Assembly: GCA_003049465.1 (NCBI GenBank)
Contig: PYSS01000091.1
Coordinates: 63,786-127,785, forward strand
Direction: 5' to 3'
DNA length: 64,000 nt
Origin: Magnaporthiopsis rhizophila
Lineage: Eukaryota; Ascomycota; Sordariomycetes; Magnaporthales; Magnaporthaceae
Part shown: positions 39,197-50,223 of the stretch, piece by piece
Layout of the letters: every line of letters starts with the position of its first letter
Numbering within the stretch: position 1 is the first letter of the stretch
Notes under the pieces: model-generated
The model's database searches: none
The model's input: the letters and a program-made list of their open reading frames with translations, nothing else
What the model was told of the DNA's origin: nothing
Program-made: the position numbers and the translations under genes

Positions 39197-41202
39197 TGAG
39201 TGGTTTGGCTTGTTGCTGGGTGTGACCGCGGCAATGACGAGCACAAGGATGACTAACTCTACCATGACTTGTTATTCCCTGCGTGGAAATTTGCTTTTGG
39301 GTCATTCTTGGAATCCGTCACCATTTGTTTAGTCTTTGTTGCTGTTCGTGTTTCCTTGATTGCCTATTTATTTGCTGTCTTCCGTTCTCCTCTCCTGGAT
39401 CCTTTTCTAACAAAATCCGTGTCTTTCCTATCCCAAACTCTCTTCCTTTTTCCAAAGTCTCTATTACTGAGGCCAACCCATCCTTTCATTTTTCTCCCTT
39501 CTCCTTGTCACTTTGATTTGTTGTCTGTTGGAATTTTGTCTGCTTCGCGGTTCGTACCCTCGCCGCGAAGGGAACAAGAAAAGTGGCAGATGCCTGATAC
39601 CCCATGATACCCCTGCCTCTGTTTTGCGTCTGCTCTGCGTCGTCCTTGGCTTTGTGTTGGGCGGCTGCTCGGGCAGACGTTGTGTTTTACTCGTACAATA
39701 ATAGCTGTAAATGTGACTGAGTTTCCCACTCTTACCGTCCTACGTCTCCCAAGCAAAATCAAGGGACGCCCCGTAGCAGTTACCTTCACCAGACGCTGAA
39801 TAGCGGAATTGACCAACCCTGGAGTTTTCCGTTCAGTATGCACGCCATGGTCCAAAGATCCGTAGACGCCTTGCTTTTTTCCCAACATACCCAGATATGT
39901 ACCTACAGAACTCACCCAGCCCCGCCACTGCCTTTTAAAAGATCGTAACAACCGAGATACGATGGCTAAAATTCTTTATATGGGTCACGCGTTGCTGCCA
40001 ATGCGACAGCTTGCTTGGTGTAAATACTTTGTTTATGACACTACAACCAAAACCCAGAAGCCTCTCGAAGTGCCGCTTTCCCCAAGCCGCCCAAGCTCAC
40101 GAGCGCGTGCCCCCGGTAACGGCGATTTTGGACGGGATTCGAGGCTCTTGAATGGGCCTTCGACCTAAGGTAATCGAGTATGTGCACAGCCTCCAAGAGC
40201 CCGGATGTTGTCTATCCCGAGATCGTTATCGGGTTATAGATTCGCGTTTCCCATTCAAGAAGGACACTGTAGCGAGCTTTTGACGGGCGCGCAAAGAGGT
40301 GCTTAATCGACCCGATCCAAACGACGTAGTTGGCTCTACGTGTCTGGCTGGGGCTGCTCGGCCGTGCTGGCCACGACCAACGAATTCTCGCCTGACTTTG
40401 ACGACTAACCCTACAGCACGGTCCTGAGCCAGCAAGGGCAAGTGGATCGGGTCACCGAGGAGTCTCACGTCGAGCAACGAAGAGGCAGTGCCCCGGGGGC
40501 TTTGTTGTCGGAGATGTCATGATGATAGATGAGGCCAAGCCGCAATTAAACGGCAGTTCCGATAACACAAAAACGATACGGGAGCCGCCCCGGAGGATGC
40601 CACCGTTAACGCGATTATGCCGGCCATTAAGCACTCGCGAACCTGCCGTGAACCACGAAAGCACGGCGAATGGGAGAACCTGCCTGTGCTATCCGCCTCG
40701 TTGATACGGCACAAAATGGCCAGGTTTCCGGGTCGGGATCAGAGCCACAAGTGGCGGGGAAATCCAGCTGCACAGCCCGGTCGGCGGCAAATACATGAAG
40801 TCGCGGGATAACATGGTTGCAATTCTTGGAGCGAAGCAAAAGCGACTTAAGATTGCGGGGGGTAAAGCCACTGTTCCGGATCACGTTCTGGCCCAGGTGA
40901 TCGGCAAAGCGTACTTCGGCGATCTCGGCCTCTGCCTCGCCGCTTGCACCATGGTGCAGTCTGGGAATGGAAACCACGATGTCTCCACGCTACCTCCGGA
41001 GATTATATCCATTTCCCTTTAGATGGTCACCTACTTACTCAGGCGTCTCGGCGCGAAGGCGTCAATCACACTTGTACCCGAGGAGGCTGGGATTTGGCGG
41101 CGATGGAGGTCATACGGGCAGGACGAGACAGTCAAGAGGCGAAAAAAAAAACAAAAAAAAAAAACAATCAAAACAAAAATATTTTTCTCTATCGGGTCTG
41201 TA
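39197..41202. other. 2.0-kb convergent intergenic region
   Basis: It lies between the AreA-like gene (+) and mccB (-), so it holds two 3' ends. No recognisable coding sequence; minus-strand frames at 40226-40977 have no family I can name. A-rich stretch at 41142-41180 just after the mccB stop. Confidence 0.55.
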
Positions 41203-43113
41203 TCACATTCTAAAGACACCAAACTTCGTAGCCCCCGGCTTGACGTCGTTGCGGCCAGAGAGGGCGGCCGCCAGACCCAAGCCGAGGTATCGGCGCGTGT
41301 GCTCGGGAGGGATAACTCCATCGTCCTGGAAATTTGACCTAGTTAGCATTGTGATGTGGTAGAACAAAAGATAAAAATAGAAACTTACCCATAACCTAGC
41401 GCTCGAAAACACGGCATCGCTCTCCCGCTCGATCCGGTCTCTGAGCTCCGGATCCGGCTTGCCGACCGTCTCCATGACGGCGGCGAGCTGGTCGGCGCCC
41501 ATGACGCCAACGCGGGCGTTTGGCCACATCCATAGGAAGCGGGGCGAGTAGGCCCTGCCGCACATGCCGTAGTTGCCGGCGCCGTAGCTCCCGCCCACGA
41601 CCACGGTCAGCTTGGGCACGTCCGCGCAGGCCACGGCCGTGACGAGCTTGGCGCCGTGCTTGGCGATGCCGTCGCGCTCGGCCTCGCGCCCGACCATGAA
41701 GCCCGAGATGTTTTGCAAAAATACCAAGGGGAGGCCGCGCTGGGCGCACAACTCGATGAAGTGGGCGCCCTTGACGGCCGAGGAGGCGAACAGGATGCCG
41801 TCGTTGGCCACGATGCCGACGCGGTGGCCGTAGATGGAGGCGAAGCCCGTCACGAGCGTGGTGCCGTAGTCGCGCTTGAACTCGGCAAAGGCCGACCCGT
41901 CGACGATGCGGGCGATGACCTCGCGCACGGGCAGGGGCTTGCGCAGGTTGGTTGATGCGATGCCCAGGAGGTCCGACGCCGGGTAGAGAGGCTCCTCGTA
42001 CTCTGACGGGTTGTTCTGCTGCTGCTGCTGCTGCTGCCGAGACCCGGTGGGCCAGTTGAGGTTGGCGACGCAGCGGCGGGCCAGCACCAGGGCGTGGGCG
42101 TCGTCGACGGCCAGGTGGTCGGCGACGCCCGAGACCGACGTGTGCATGCGGCCGCCGCCCAGTTCCTCGGGGCTGACGACCTCACCCGTGGCGGCCTTGA
42201 CGAGCGGCGGGCCGGCCAGGAAGATGTGGCCCTGGTCCTGGACGATGATGCTCTCGTCGCTCATGGCGGGCACGTAGGCGCCGCCGGCGGTGCAGGGCCC
42301 CATGACGACCGAGATCTGCGGCACGCCGTCGGCCGACATGCGGGCCTGGTTGTAGAAGATGCGGCCAAAGTGGTCGCGGTCCGGGAACACGTCGGCCTGG
42401 TGCGGCAGGTTGGCGCCGCCCGAGTCGACCAGGTAGATGCAGGGCAGCCGGTTCTGGGCCGCCACCTCCTGCGCCCGCAGGTGCTTCTTGACCGTGACGG
42501 GGTAGTAGGTGCCGCCCTTGACGGTGCTGTCGTTGGCCACGATGACGCACGTCGCGCCCTCGACCTGCCCCACCCCCGTGATGATGCCGCCCGCCGGCAC
42601 GTCGGCGTCGCCGTAGAGCTCGTGGCCGGCCAGCGGCGACAGCTCCAGGAACGAGGTGCCCGGGTCGACGAGGGCGGCGACGCGGTCGCGTGGCAGCATC
42701 TTGCCGCGCGACAGATGCTTCTCGCGCGCCTTGTCACTGCCGCCGCGCTGTGCCGCTCGCGTCAGGCGGTCGACGCGGTCCGACGCGGCGCGCATGGCGG
42801 CCTCGTTGTCGCGGAACTCGGGCGAGGACGGGTCGACCGTCGTCTCGAGCCGCGACACGGCGCCGGCCTGGAAGCCGGGAGTGAAGGTCGCCGCGGCGCG
42901 AGACGGCTGCTGATGCGGGGGCCCATTGCGGTGCGGCTGGGGTCTTTGCCCCTGGCGGGAAGGGAGGGCGGCGGAGGGGACGGCTAGGCGGTGTGCGGAG
43001 CGGACGGAGGAGGGGGCGGCGGCCGAGACGGGGGACGTCGACGATGGCCTTGTCCGGCAGGCCAGTTGGCGCGGGAGCTGCAGCAGCTCCCGCGATGGCC
43101 TTGTAAAGGGCAT
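41203..43113 (-). CDS. mccB: 3-methylcrotonyl-CoA carboxylase beta subunit, mitochondrial
   Basis: Two exons, 43113-41389 and 41325-41203; intron 41388-41326 (GTAAGT donor, GCTAAC branch, CCAG acceptor); 615 residues. The intron is 63 bp and lacks an in-frame stop. The N-terminus (Arg/Ser/Pro-rich, about 75 residues) is a mitochondrial presequence. The carboxyltransferase domain has LVDSGGANLPHQ (228-239), GPCTAGGAY (272-280), GPPLVKAATGE (301-311) and a second half with NISGFMVG and GGSYGAGNYGMCGRAY, all diagnostic of MCC-beta/propionyl-CoA carboxylase-beta relatives and closest to MCC-beta. It carboxylates 3-methylcrotonyl-CoA to 3-methylglutaconyl-CoA with the biotinylated alpha subunit, which is not in this window. 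A seven-Gln insert (360-366) sits between the two halves. Head-to-head with ivdA, the preceding pathway step. Confidence 0.95.
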   Translation of the reverse strand: MPFTRPSRELLQLPRQLACRTRPSSTSPVSAAAPSSVRSAHRLAVPSAALPSRQGQRPQPHRNGPPHQQPSRAAATFTPGFQAGAVSRLETTVDPSSPEFRDNEAAMRAASDRVDRLTRAAQRGGSDKAREKHLSRGKMLPRDRVAALVDPGTSFLELSPLAGHELYGDADVPAGGIITGVGQVEGATCVIVANDSTVKGGTYYPVTVKKHLRAQEVAAQNRLPCIYLVDSGGANLPHQADVFPDRDHFGRIFYNQARMSADGVPQISVVMGPCTAGGAYVPAMSDESIIVQDQGHIFLAGPPLVKAATGEVVSPEELGGGRMHTSVSGVADHLAVDDAHALVLARRCVANLNWPTGSRQQQQQQQNNPSEYEEPLYPASDLLGIASTNLRKPLPVREVIARIVDGSAFAEFKRDYGTTLVTGFASIYGHRVGIVANDGILFASSAVKGAHFIELCAQRGLPLVFLQNISGFMVGREAERDGIAKHGAKLVTAVACADVPKLTVVVGGSYGAGNYGMCGRAYSPRFLWMWPNARVGVMGADQLAAVMETVGKPDPELRDRIERESDAVFSSARLWVSFYFYLLFYHITMLTRSNFQDDGVIPPEHTRRYLGLGLAAALSGRNDVKPGATKFGVFRM

Positions 43114-43508
43114 GGCTCGGCAGGCGGGGGAGGGAGGTGAAGGCGGGGAGACGGGAGAGTTTCGCGAGTTGTTGGCATCAAGTTGACAATGGCAGACCGA
43201 GTCGAAATACTATAAAGCGATCGTGAAGCAAACCTCTGTTACCTCCCTAATCCCAATGGGGTTGAGTGCTGAGCCGAGGCGGCACCAGACGTGGGGGAGG
43301 TCAAATGACGTCTGGCCAGCGGCCTGGGCCGAGTAAAGCCGCTTCGAGCCGCCACAAGCCGCCAAGCGCCAATTCCCTCGGACTAGCCTCCAAAAGTAAT
43401 CACCGTGCCTCGGCCTCGGATTTGCGTCCCCATCGACGACATCTCGAGTCTACAGGTATTCGTTCATTCAGCGACTTCCAACCGGCCGCCTACCACAGAC
43501 CCAAGAAG
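43114..43508. promoter_or_regulatory. Bidirectional promoter between mccB and ivdA
   Basis: 395 bp between the two start codons. A TATAAA lies at 43211-43216 (plus orientation) and a CCAAT box at 43369-43373. The sharing of one short region by consecutive leucine-catabolism steps suggests co-regulation. The specific regulator site cannot be picked out by eye. Confidence 0.75.
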
Positions 43509-45351
43509 ATGGCGTCCATTCGTGCCGTCTCGATGCTGGCGCGGCCAAGCACCAGCGTGCCCGCCCTCGCCGTCCTGTTCCCGACCATGTCGAGCAGCAG
43601 CGTCCTCCCTCGGGCCCGGTGGAGGCCGCGATCCTTGTTCCGCCAGCAGTCAACGCAGCAAAGGAGACTCCATTCGACGCCGCCGCGGCTAGACGTCGAC
43701 AAAAAGGACGCGCCCAAAAAGAGCAAGCACCCGGCGGGCTTCGTGGCGCCGGACCAGGCGGCGCTGGACGAGCTCCGGCAGGGCGTGCGCGAGTTCTGCA
43801 AGCGCGAGATCCCCGAGACGCTGGCCGCCCGGATCGACCGCGACAACGCGTTCCCGGCCGAGCTGTGGCCCAAGCTGGGCGAGATGGGCCTGCTGGGCAT
43901 CTCGGCCGAGGAGTCGGTGGGCGGGCTGGCCATGGGCTACGCCGCGCACTGCGTCGCCATGGAGGAGCTGTCGCGCGCGTCGGCCTCGATCGCGCTCAGC
44001 TACGCGGCCCACTCGCAGCTGTGCGTCAACCAGCTGCAGCTGAATGGAAACCCGGACCAAAAAGCCCGCTTCATGCCGGACCTCGTGGCCGGCACAAAAG
44101 TGGGCGCCCTCGCCATGAGCGAGAGCGGGTCCGGCAGCGACGTCGTCAGCATGCGCACGCGCGCGTCCAGGTCCCCGGCGGACGACGGCTGGCTGCTCAA
44201 CGGCAGCAAGATGTGGATCACCAACGGGCCCGACGCCGACGTGGTCGTCGTCTACGCAAAGACGGACCCGGCCGCCGTGCCGGCGTCGCGCGGCATGACG
44301 GCCTTCATCGTGCGCCGCCAGCCGGGCCTGACGTGCCTGCGCAAGCTTGACAAGATGGGCATGCGCGGCTCAAACACGGGCGAGCTCGTGCTCGAGGACG
44401 TCTTCGTGCCCGACGCCGACGTGCTCGGCCGCGTCGGCGGCGGCGCCCGCGTGCTCATGGAGGGGCTCGACCTCGAGCGCCTGGTCCTGTCGGCGGGGCC
44501 CCTGGGCATCATGCAGGCAGCCCTCGACGTGGCCCTGCCCTACGCCCACGGCAGGACCCAGTTCGGCCGCCCCGTAGCCGAGTTCCAGCTCGTCCAGGGT
44601 CGCCTGGCCGACATGTACACCAAGCTCCAGGCCGCGAGCGCCTACACCTACGCTACCGCCCGCCGCGTCGACGAGACGGGCGAGATCCGCACCCAGGACT
44701 GCGCCGGCGCCATCCTGTACGCCGCCGAGCGCGCCACCGAGGTCGCCCTCGATTGCATCCAGGTCCTGGGCGGCATGGGCTACACCGAGGAGATGCCGGC
44801 GAGTCGGCTGTTGAGGGAGTGAGTCCACTTTTTTTTTTCTTGCTCTCGTTTTCTGCGTTCGCGCTTTATTTCCCATGCCTGCCTGCCTGCCTGCCTCTGG
44901 TCTCACCACGCATTTCCCTATCCTCCTCCTTCTCCTTCTCCTTCCCCGTGTCCAAATTTCCGCACCCCCGCACTTTCTTTGTCCATGACAAAAGCGCCAC
45001 AGTGACACAGCGGCAGTCCCTCTCCGCCCGGCCCGTCAGCTTATGCAAGATTGACCTTCCTACCTACCTAACTTGGGCAGGTGGCTTGAGTGTGGCCATC
45101 TTATCTGCTGCTCGCGTCGGGCTTGGCGTGCCTCGCCTCTTCCATTCCCTTCCCTCCAATCTATTTTTTGCGCCTTTCCTTTCCTGGCCGCCGGACGCAC
45201 GTCTTCCGTTGCAGCGCTAATCTTCAACTCCCCCTTTTCCGCCCATGACAGTGCCAAGCTATACGAGATCGGCGCGGGTACCAGCGAGGTCAGGAGGATG
45301 GTTATCGGGCGCTACTTTAACAAGCAGTTTGCAACAACAACCCCTCCGTGA
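43509..45351 (+). CDS. ivdA: Isovaleryl-CoA dehydrogenase, mitochondrial
   Basis: Two exons, 43509-44818 and 45252-45351; intron 44819-45251 (GTGAGT donor, ACAG acceptor), 433 bp, long for this window; 469 residues. Residues 1-60 are Arg/Ser-rich with no acids, a mitochondrial presequence. Acyl-CoA dehydrogenase signatures: ALAMSESGSGSDV (200-212), KMWITNGPDADV (234-245) for flavin contact, and GLDLERLVLSAGPLG, where E323 is the catalytic base position characteristic of isovaleryl-CoA dehydrogenase. The last exon completes the typical ending LYEIGAGTSEVRRMVIGR. It oxidises isovaleryl-CoA to 3-methylcrotonyl-CoA, passing electrons to ETF. The ATG at 43509 gives a normal-length protein; an in-frame ATG at 43305 exists upstream. 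Confidence 0.95.
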
Positions 45352-48165
45352 TGTCGAAGCGCATAGCAAATTTAAGCTTTTTTTCTCCCAGGCCGTCAAG
45401 CCATTAGCTTCCCACGTATGTGGGGCGAGACCAATATTTCTCTCGCGTATACACGAGCCGCGGGTTTTGGGTGGATCCATCAACCCTGCCTATATCTCGG
45501 TCCCTCCCGGATCGGTCGTCGGAACTATCCCCTCCCTTGCAGTGCGTGTGCTTGTTCAAGCCGTCGGGATGCTGCGGAAATATCCCCGCGTCTATTCCCT
45601 CCGTAATCTTCAAGCGGATTACGGATCGCCTACCACGTTGCGCGGGGGGTTTTAGCTGGCATGTGGCCATGGCATGCATGATTGAACGGCACAGCAGGTT
45701 AAAAAAAAAAAAAAGGACATACGACAGGGCACTTGAGATTGGATAGAAAGGGTTTACTTTCACCTTCCCGTAACTGAATTCCTCTGGCCTTAATACAGCT
45801 ACCATCCGGCCCGACTACATAGCCTGGGCACCGTATTGCCGGTCCCCTTCCCGCGCATCCTCGCAATATCCGACAGCATGCATGGCAGCTGGGATTATTA
45901 GCGAGGAGGGGCGCACTATCCCGGTCGTAAAACCCGCACGTGGGGGAATTCGTGCTTTAGCTAGGGCCTATGAGGAGAGGATGTCGCCTCTGTTGCTAGC
46001 AGCAGTGGCAAAGCAACGCGGGTGTCGCAAACTAAGTGATAACATCCGGACAGCCATGGAAAAGGAAAGTCCGTGGATAGGCGAAGAAGAAGCGGAATGT
46101 AGGGAAAACTATCCGGGTGGAAGAGGCGGTGACACATGCTCGGGGGCGTTTCCGGAAACGAGCTCCCGATGACACATCCCTAGCTCCCCTACCTGCCCGG
46201 CTTTCTCGAAAAGGAGAAGAGCATGCCCTCCATCAGCTCATAACGCCGCCACATTCAAGGGTGTTCGTATGGGGGAAATGAGGAGAAAAAAGTGGCAGGA
46301 GAGAAAGTTTGGAACGGCCTATCGGATAAAGGCGAAGGCCGGTCCCATGATGGCGACATCCTCGTGATAAAAGGAGTAGGTATGTTAGACAGCTTTATCA
46401 GTATGCAGGTCAGGGCGACGCCGAAGAACCGACGTCTCGGCTGTTACGTAGGGATATGTGTGTGGCCCGAGGGGAGGACCGAGAATATGGCAGACAAGGC
46501 GGAGAGAAGAGAAAAATAAACACAAAGCAAAGCCGCTGAAGGGAAAAGAGGCGGTAAGGGGAGGGTGGGCAGCCGGCCAAGGTCACAAGAACCATTCTAT
46601 TTCTCCAGAGGCTTCTCAAGAAGCCCGAGGTGGTGCGGTATCTTCGTCACCTATGCCTCACCCTTGAATATACAAGGCTGCTCGCTTCTGGAACTACCAA
46701 ATGCAGGCTGACGACACCACTGAGCTTGGGTGGGCTGCCAAGGGCCGGCTGAGGGCAAGCTACCTCAGGTCGGTTCGCTAGGTATACGTTGGGTCCTCAG
46801 CGTGACGTGGTGGTGTGTTCGTCAGGTGGCGGCTAAAGCGCGTGGGGGGTTTCTCGGTTACATGGCATAAATGAACACCGTGTGCGGCTTGTTCCTCATT
46901 GGCTTGACCCATTTCGGCCGCTTTACCGCCAACCGGGTGACGACGACGAGAGGGCTGCATTTCTTTTCCTCGAGTTGCAGTGTGGTCCAGTCAGCTGTGC
47001 AGCAAAGAGGGAGGGGATGTAACGCCGAAAGCCCAGTTTCCACTGCCTCGATATGGATTATGCGGGCGTGCGTTGGCGGCGCTACCCTTGGCTGGGGCTA
47101 CAACTGCGACTGCCCACACGCGGCGATGTCGAGGGAGGGGATGTTGTTTTCGGCAGATGAAGTCTGAGGGTTTGCCTCTGAAAGGATGGAGTGAGCTGGA
47201 GGGCAAGACGAAGAAAAACGAGTGGGCCGCCTTGTGAACCCTAAGCATCTGTCAGCCGGGCTGGCCCAAAGCTTTCCATCACGTTAAACCAAACGTGGGA
47301 AGAAACAACACCAACGGTGGGGCAAAAAACGGACGGGCAGATCGCGGGAAACAGGGGACGGAAATCTGATCCGGTGCGATTGTGGCTGGTGGCACGAGCA
47401 GGCAAGACGTCCCCGGGAATACGAGAACGGCAATGGCCTCACCGCCCTCTCCCGCTCGGCGAGCCGGCAAGCTGCCCAAGGCCCGAGACAGGAGACCGGG
47501 CAGCTCCGACGGCCATCAAGGCTTCCCGGGCCAGTAGCCTGGCTCCACGTTACGAACCAGGCACGCACCTCTCTTTGCACAAGGCCTGCCGGCTTTCAGC
47601 GTCTAGGGGACGGGAACACGAATCCGGCGATTCAATCGATGCAGCGTCTGGTTGGTAGGTAGGTACCTACCTAGGTACCTAGGTTGGTGTGGGGCGCCCC
47701 AGGCTCGGAACCTCCCAAAGCGGAGCCGTGCAGTATGTAGAAACCCCATGGACCGGTGAGGCGTCATGACAAACGACCTGGCACACCGGCAGGCGCAAAC
47801 GGAACCACCTACCGGCCAATCCACAATGAAACAAAATGAAAAGGAAGGGGCGGCCGCCAGTCATTCCCTCTCCCTGGCTCACCGGTCGGGAAGCCGCAGC
47901 GTCTGGACCCATATGGAAAGTTTCCCCGACTGGACCGAACCCACACCACCACCACCCTGGCCTGATTGGAGAGCGCGATTGGGAGCATGCATTTTTTTTG
48001 GGGGGGATCGGGCCGTCCATTGTTCATTGCAGGTCGTGGAAGCGCCAACAGAATCCCGATTTCTCAGCTTCAGCGTCCATGCCTCCAAAAACAACAGGAT
48101 TGGTCCAACTTTGGAAAAAGACGGCCCTGCAATAACTCTTGGACCCTTGAATCTCGTTGCTTCCT

Positions 48166-48167
<2 letters not shown>

Positions 48168-48214
<47 letters not shown>

Positions 48215-48216
48215 NN

Positions 48217-48263
<47 letters not shown>
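48168..48263. repeat. Poly(T) tract with assembly gap (NN at 48215-48216)
   Basis: 96 positions of T interrupted only by two N. The N bases show that the assembler joined sequence across an unresolved homopolymer, so the true length and even the adjacency of the two sides are uncertain. Confidence 0.95.
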
Positions 48264-48266
<3 letters not shown>

Positions 48267-50182
48267 TTGTCGGAGTGCCTCACCCGACGGCAGCCGTGCG
48301 GGGAAAGCACATGTCGTTGCTTAAACTTCCGACGTACAGAGGGGCCTAAGATATGTATGCATACACGGGGGAGGGGGTGTTGCAAAAACACTGGTCCTCT
48401 CTCCGTTTAGATCAAGGACAGGGAGAGGTACATAGCCGGCGTGGGGCCTGCTAGTGACGGTGGGTTTATACCCTTGGAGCTGTCATGGGTTCGGTGTTGA
48501 AGAGGGTGTGTGAGCTGCGGCTGCTGGGGTTCGTATCTGGTGATGTAAGTCTAAATAATGGTTAATATCGACGGTTTTAAGGGACCTAAAAAGCCTCCAG
48601 CGGGCAGGGCAGAGCGCTAAGTGGTGGGAGGAGATGGGCCAGGGTCACTAAAGAGCAAAAGTCGCACGAGATTTGCATCACTAGTGCCTCCAAGGCCCCG
48701 CAAGGGTTGCAAAGGCGAGGCTATATCGTTGCTCCGCGGTGACGCTTCCACTCTCTCATTGTCACCTTGTTTGCCCAAGGAGGGATAGGGGATCGGCCAT
48801 GTCGGATCCGGGGAGAGGACGTGCATGGATGAGTACCTATATTGCGTCTCCCACGGAGGCCAGGTTCCTGATATGCCGAGCCGTGCGTGCCATATCTCCA
48901 CTCTTTGGTCCTGGCCGACCACTCCTGCGCATATCCCTCCACCCGCCAGGGATAATATCAGGATTGGGGCGGTTTGCCTTTCCGTGGCGGTGACAGCACA
49001 CGGCGCGTTTACGGCGAACCCTCGGCGTTGCTGCGGCGGCAATCCCCGAGCGGCTTAGTAGTGCAGGAGGAGAAGCCGACTCGGACAAGGAGAGAGGGAG
49101 TGCATCTGCCTCGTTCAGTCATCGGAACCGAGGCTATGCACACATATCACGAGGCAGGTTCCAAGGACGGGTAGCTACCTACCTACCTGGGTAGCATGTC
49201 AACGAGCCGCGTGACTCCTGTTTCGTCGGGGCAGAACCCCCGGATGACGACCCTGGACGAGGTCTCAAATGGGGATGGCTTCAACTCGGCAGCCTCCGGG
49301 TAGTCTCTCAGACCTAGACGATTGGGGCCGTGCTGACGCATTTTCCCTCGCGGACAAAAAAAAACACGGCGTGCCTGTATGAATCGTGGGTGTTTGGCGA
49401 GTCTCATGCTTTGGCAAGTGGCGGCACGGTATCTGGTCCACCAGTGGACAGGGCCAAAGACACATGGAAAGAAAAGCCGGGCTCTCGAGACCACAGCTTG
49501 GGGCGCGTACGTGTGACATGGCTCGTGAGCCACCACAACGGGCGGCTGCCGCGCGCTCTGGGACAAAGCTCGTGGTATCTGGTATCCGCCTCCACGCATT
49601 GCCGTCTCCTGGGGATGCCGGCGAGTCAGAAAGGAGGAGCTGGACTGGTCGGCTTGGCAGGGAACTTTATTCCCAGGGCCTCCTCCGGTGGCAAAGGAGT
49701 CAAAAGAGGGGCCGGAAACTGGGACGCAGCAGTAATGAGCTGTGGTCTTACGCATGTACAACATCAAAAATCTTCCATGGTGGTGAGTATGTATCGCCTT
49801 TTCCGGCCTGGGGAAGGGCCAAGGATTGGCCAGAAGCTGACCAAAGCGCAAATGTGCCGGACTCCAGGTTGCAGGGACCCCCCTGCCTGGTCCACGTCAA
49901 AGGCGGCCAGGGCTTTCCTCGGCTGCAGCTGGATCCTGGCTCCAGCAGTGTACCCGGCAGGAGCGCTTGCTGGCATGAAAGCTTGGCGGCAGAAAGCAAG
50001 TCGGGTAGTCTAGCAGCTCGATTTACTCGGGAGATCTCCTTGGCGAGAGGGAAGGAGAAACAGTGTCGGATGATTGGGTCGGCCGGGCTACGGACACGCC
50101 TCCGACCCGATGGGTTGTGTCTGCACTGGGGATCGTCCCTGTTTCTTGAACCTATGTATACTGAACTGTTATCCTCGCCCGC

Positions 50183-50223
50183 CAAAATAAAAATAAAAAT
50201 AAAAATAAAAAATAAAAAAAAAA
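50183..50223. repeat. (AAAAT)n-type A-rich tandem
   Basis: About five copies of a TAAAA pentamer followed by an A run. No coding context. Confidence 0.9.

Noticed and set aside
40226..40977. Retroelement remnant on the minus strand
   Set aside because: Considered because of clustered open frames, but no reverse transcriptase, integrase or gag motif can be seen.
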